From the NCBI RefSeq assembly GCF_029714305.1, contig NZ_CP121647.1, forward strand, positions 4,980,501-5,044,500: a stretch of DNA of 64,000 nt, given 5' to 3'. This document shows positions 62,207 through 64,000 of this stretch, one piece after another. The stretch is from Bradyrhizobium sp. CB3481. Its GTDB lineage: Bacteria; Pseudomonadota; Alphaproteobacteria; Rhizobiales; Xanthobacteraceae. Within the stretch, counting starts at the first letter, position 1. Every line of letters starts with the position of its first letter. The position numbers and the translations under genes are program-made. The notes under the pieces are model-generated. The model ran no database searches and was not told the DNA's origin. It saw only the letters and a program-made list of their open reading frames with translations.

Positions 62207-62341
62207 GGCGCTGCTCCCTGTGGGGTTGGGGCGGGAGCGCGACCGGCGTTCTCATCACTGATAACTGCCTAAGGACGGTGCGGTGACAGTAGTAAACGAT
62301 CCCGGCGGGGTTCCGGGTCCAATTTCGAGTTAGGACCCCAT

Positions 62342-62400
62342 GCAATAGGAACAATCATTTCTGATCAGCGTATACGGGACCCTCCAGCCAATGCCCCCTA
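62342..62400. repeat. Diverged intergenic repeat, copy 1 (GGAAC-N17-GTATAC)
   Basis: TAGGAACAATCATTTCTGAT then CAGCGTATACGGGACCCTCC resembles 62890-62940 (TAGGAACGAACATTCCCTAT, CGGCGTATACCGGCGCCTCC). GGAAC with a 17-base gap recalls the alphaproteobacterial EcfG promoter (GGAAC-N17-GTT), but no plus-strand gene follows closely. Confidence 0.5.
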
Positions 62401-62489
62401 AGTCCTGGAGGTAGGCCGCCGGCCCCGGATCCGGCATTCCCCGAGTCGCGGCTTGGCTCGCCAGCAGAAACCGGCGGGCTTTCCCAGTA

Positions 62490-62696
62490 TCAGCCAAGCC
62501 TGAGATTTTCTGCAGATTCCTTGCCGCGGTTCGCTACCACCTCGTAGCTAACCTTGGCGCCTTCGTTCAAGCTACTCAAGCCCGCTCTCTCGACCGCCGA
62601 AATATGGACAAATACGTCCTTCCCACCGCTGTCGGGCTGAATAAATCCGTAGCCCTTGGTGGGATTGAACCACTTTACAGTACCTGTCGCCACATC
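62490..62696 (-). CDS. CspA-family cold-shock protein
   Basis: 68 aa from ATG 62696. RNP1 is in KGYGFIQPDSG and RNP2 in KDVFVHISAV; TGTVKWFNPTKGYGFI is the classic start. A single-stranded nucleic-acid chaperone. The upstream in-frame MFEIIERM extends eight residues beyond family length and is rejected. Confidence 0.93.
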   Translation of the reverse strand, partial: DVATGTVKWFNPTKGYGFIQPDSGGKDVFVHISAVERAGLSSLNEGAKVSYEVVANRGKESAENLRLG

Positions 62697-62889
62697 CATT
62701 CTCTCAATGATTTCAAACACACGGAATGATGGTGACAGAAATCCGGCAAAAAAAGGGCCTTGCCAGCTGCCGCACGCATAAGCCGCCGCTGGGTTGAATC
62801 AGCGACGGCCCTACGTGTTACTCTCGCGATTCATGAGCTCCGCGATTGAACGGATGCAAACCGGCGCCGGCTAAGATCGATTAGCCGCT

Positions 62890-62948
62890 TAGGAACGAAC
62901 ATTCCCTATCGGCGTATACCGGCGCCTCCAGCAATTCGCCATCCCTCC
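62890..62948. repeat. Diverged intergenic repeat, copy 2
   Basis: Partner of 62342-62400. It overlaps the last codons of the following minus-strand gene, which argues that it is an inserted or duplicated segment rather than a promoter. Confidence 0.5.
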
Positions 62949-63199
62949 AACGGGCTCGGAGGTGGGCTGGCGGCCCTGGACATGCCGATAGATCCGGGGC
63001 CGCAAGCCTGCCTATAGTGGTTCGATAACGAAACCTGCAGGGATTGCTGGAAGGACGGCAGGATCTTTAGGATCGGGCTACAGGTTGGACAGGGCGCACC
63101 AGCCGCTCCACAGTCGCAAGCACTCTCACCTAAGAACGGGCGCTTGTAGTGAGTCTCACAGACCCACCGGCTATTGTCGCATCTCTCGCAATACTGCAT
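62906..63199 (-). CDS. Cysteine-rich small hypothetical protein
   Basis: 97 aa from ATG 63199 (MQYCERCDNSRWVCETHYKR, PFLGESACDCGAAGAPCPTC). Eight cysteines in the first 45 residues form two zinc-finger-like pairs. This N-terminal module is a common short Bradyrhizobium protein; the C-terminal half reads through repeat-like DNA and is probably not native. Confidence 0.6.
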   Translation of the reverse strand: MQYCERCDNSRWVCETHYKRPFLGESACDCGAAGAPCPTCSPILKILPSFQQSLQVSLSNHYRQACGPGSIGMSRAASPPPSPLEGWRIAGGAGIRR

Positions 63200-63312
63200 T
63201 GCGAACCCCTTAAAGAAAAAAGGGCCCCAGTCGCCGCTGAGGCGCTTCTTGGGCTGGGGTGTCGCAGCGAGGGGATGCGACGCGGGCCAACCCACTTCTC
63301 TCCTCCGCGTTC

Positions 63313-63498
63313 CTAACCTCCGAGACGGCGCTCTACACGCTTGCGGCTGGTACCGACCTTCTTGACCGCCTTCTTTACTGCGGCGGCCGACTTCCGAGTT
63401 TTCCCAGCGTCGTACCTGACCTCGTAATCCTGTGCGCCGGCGACCCGCGCCCGATCCTGCTTGCGGCCGCGGCTCGATTGCTTCTTTGCCTTCGCCAT
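63313..63498 (-). CDS. DUF3606-like small basic protein
   Basis: 61 aa (SSRGRKQDRARVAGAQDYEV, RYDAGKTRKSAAAVKKAVKK, VGTSRKRVERRLGG). Matches the DUF3606 pattern of very basic, stress-associated small proteins in Bradyrhizobium. Probably nucleic-acid binding, by charge alone. Confidence 0.7.
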   Translation of the reverse strand: MAKAKKQSSRGRKQDRARVAGAQDYEVRYDAGKTRKSAAAVKKAVKKVGTSRKRVERRLGG

Positions 63499-63612
63499 CC
63501 TGCGATACCTCCATTTGCGGAAAGCAACGCGCCATTATGCGCCAGGTTCCTGCCGAAACGATTTCATTGAAGTCAGTTTGAATCCGCTTTCCGCGTTGCG
63601 TGGAGTTTTGAA

Positions 63613-63936
63613 ATGCGTAGATCCAACTGGACACCATCGATTGTCCCCAATCACGACGATCAAACGATCTACCTCGTGGCGGAAGATTTCGGTCGTTTGG
63701 GTAGAGCCTGGCGTGAAGCCGACTACGAAGCCACCGACCTGGAAACGGTCATTCAAGACCTGCTCAATGACCAATACAGAAATCCGATCCGCGTGGTGGC
63801 CTTCAACACCGCCGAGCGATGGTCGGAAGACGTTTCTAAGGACGTTGCGCGAGAGCTGCGCCGCCGCTGCGATTTGCGGATGCGCGATCTGCCCGCTTCG
63901 CTCTTAGATTTTGTAGAGCGTCACGAGATGGCGTGA
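63613..63936 (+). CDS. Hypothetical protein of a common Bradyrhizobium family
   Basis: 107 aa (NHDDQTIYLVAEDFGRLGRA, WREADYEATDLETVIQDLLN, NPIRVVAFNTAERWSEDVSK, LRMRDLPASLLDFVERHE). I recognise this as a widely repeated family in the genus; no function assigned. Complete and last in the window. Confidence 0.7.
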   Translation: MRRSNWTPSIVPNHDDQTIYLVAEDFGRLGRAWREADYEATDLETVIQDLLNDQYRNPIRVVAFNTAERWSEDVSKDVARELRRRCDLRMRDLPASLLDFVERHEMA

Positions 63937-64000
63937 TCGGCGCCAGTTGACCTTACGGTTTGCTTAAATCGACTGTCAAACGCCATCCGGAACTGCCCCC

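Noticed and set aside
62342..62948. GGAAC repeats as working EcfG promoters
   Set aside because: No plus-strand gene starts within a sensible distance, and one copy overlaps coding sequence.
1..64000. CRISPR arrays, rRNA and tRNA genes
   Set aside because: No regular spacer-repeat pattern and no tRNA or rRNA signature was seen on either strand; the attachment gene is dusA, not a tRNA.
62000..64000. Right end of the island (attR) inside the window
   Set aside because: I found no second copy of the dusA 5' sequence near the end of the window.

Overview
The window looks like an alphaproteobacterial rhizobial chromosome, most likely Bradyrhizobium. The reasons are a GC-rich core, many short proteins that I recognise as typical of that genus, a trb/traG/rlxS conjugation module of the mesorhizobial symbiosis-ICE type, a TtsI-type tts box beside a NopP-like type III effector, and a NifA/sigma-54 promoter. 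The genus is an inference.

Layout. (1) 1-5464: chromosomal core with a gamma-resorcylate/resorcinol catabolic operon of the gra type: flavin reductase, flavin-dependent hydroxylase, gamma-resorcylate decarboxylase, aromatic-acid MFS importer and maleylacetate reductase. The ring-cleavage dioxygenase is not in view. (2) 5461-6456: dusA on the minus strand, with a tyrosine integrase starting 136 bp from its 5' end and repeated GCACACG motifs between them. This is the architecture of islands integrated at dusA, so the foreign DNA probably begins near 6.4 kb; its far end is not in the window. (3) 7.7-31 kb: a mobile-element graveyard. An IS66 element bears an insertion of a group II intron plus an IS91-like unit. 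IS3 is interrupted by IS30, and there are IS481 scraps, two identical-type IS630 deletion derivatives (MITE-like) and a second, intact IS91-like unit. IS66 ends at 10444 and 22701 carry the same 8-bp duplication, so 12.3 kb sits between one pair of IS66 ends. Its cargo includes a putative NifA-controlled gene for a secreted protein that is cut by IS3. Beyond it lie the NopP-like effector with its tts box and a decayed abiEii toxin gene.

(4) 31.4-43.4 kb: a compact minus-strand mating-pair operon traG-copG-trbBCDEJLFGI-DUF2274. (5) 44-46.2 kb: a nucleotidyltransferase pseudogene split by the full-length IS630. (6) 46.3-57.3 kb: relaxase rlxS, peptidase traF, excisionase rdfS, an FseA-like DUF6499-DUF2285 activator as one uninterrupted ORF, and the maintenance genes DUF736, membrane protein, DUF2493, toprim, a truncated parB and DUF932. 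Several of the maintenance genes have GC-rich hairpins just upstream of their start codons. (7) 57.7-64 kb: degraded symbiosis-region-like genes (two GMC oxidoreductase fragments in a duplicated segment, and a frameshifted radical SAM-SPASM gene), then small Bradyrhizobium-type genes including a cold-shock protein.

Together the genes describe a dusA-associated integrative and conjugative element. Its integrase, excisionase, activator, relaxase, coupling protein and trb apparatus all appear intact, while most of the cargo is being eroded by IS activity. No tRNA, rRNA or CRISPR array was seen.
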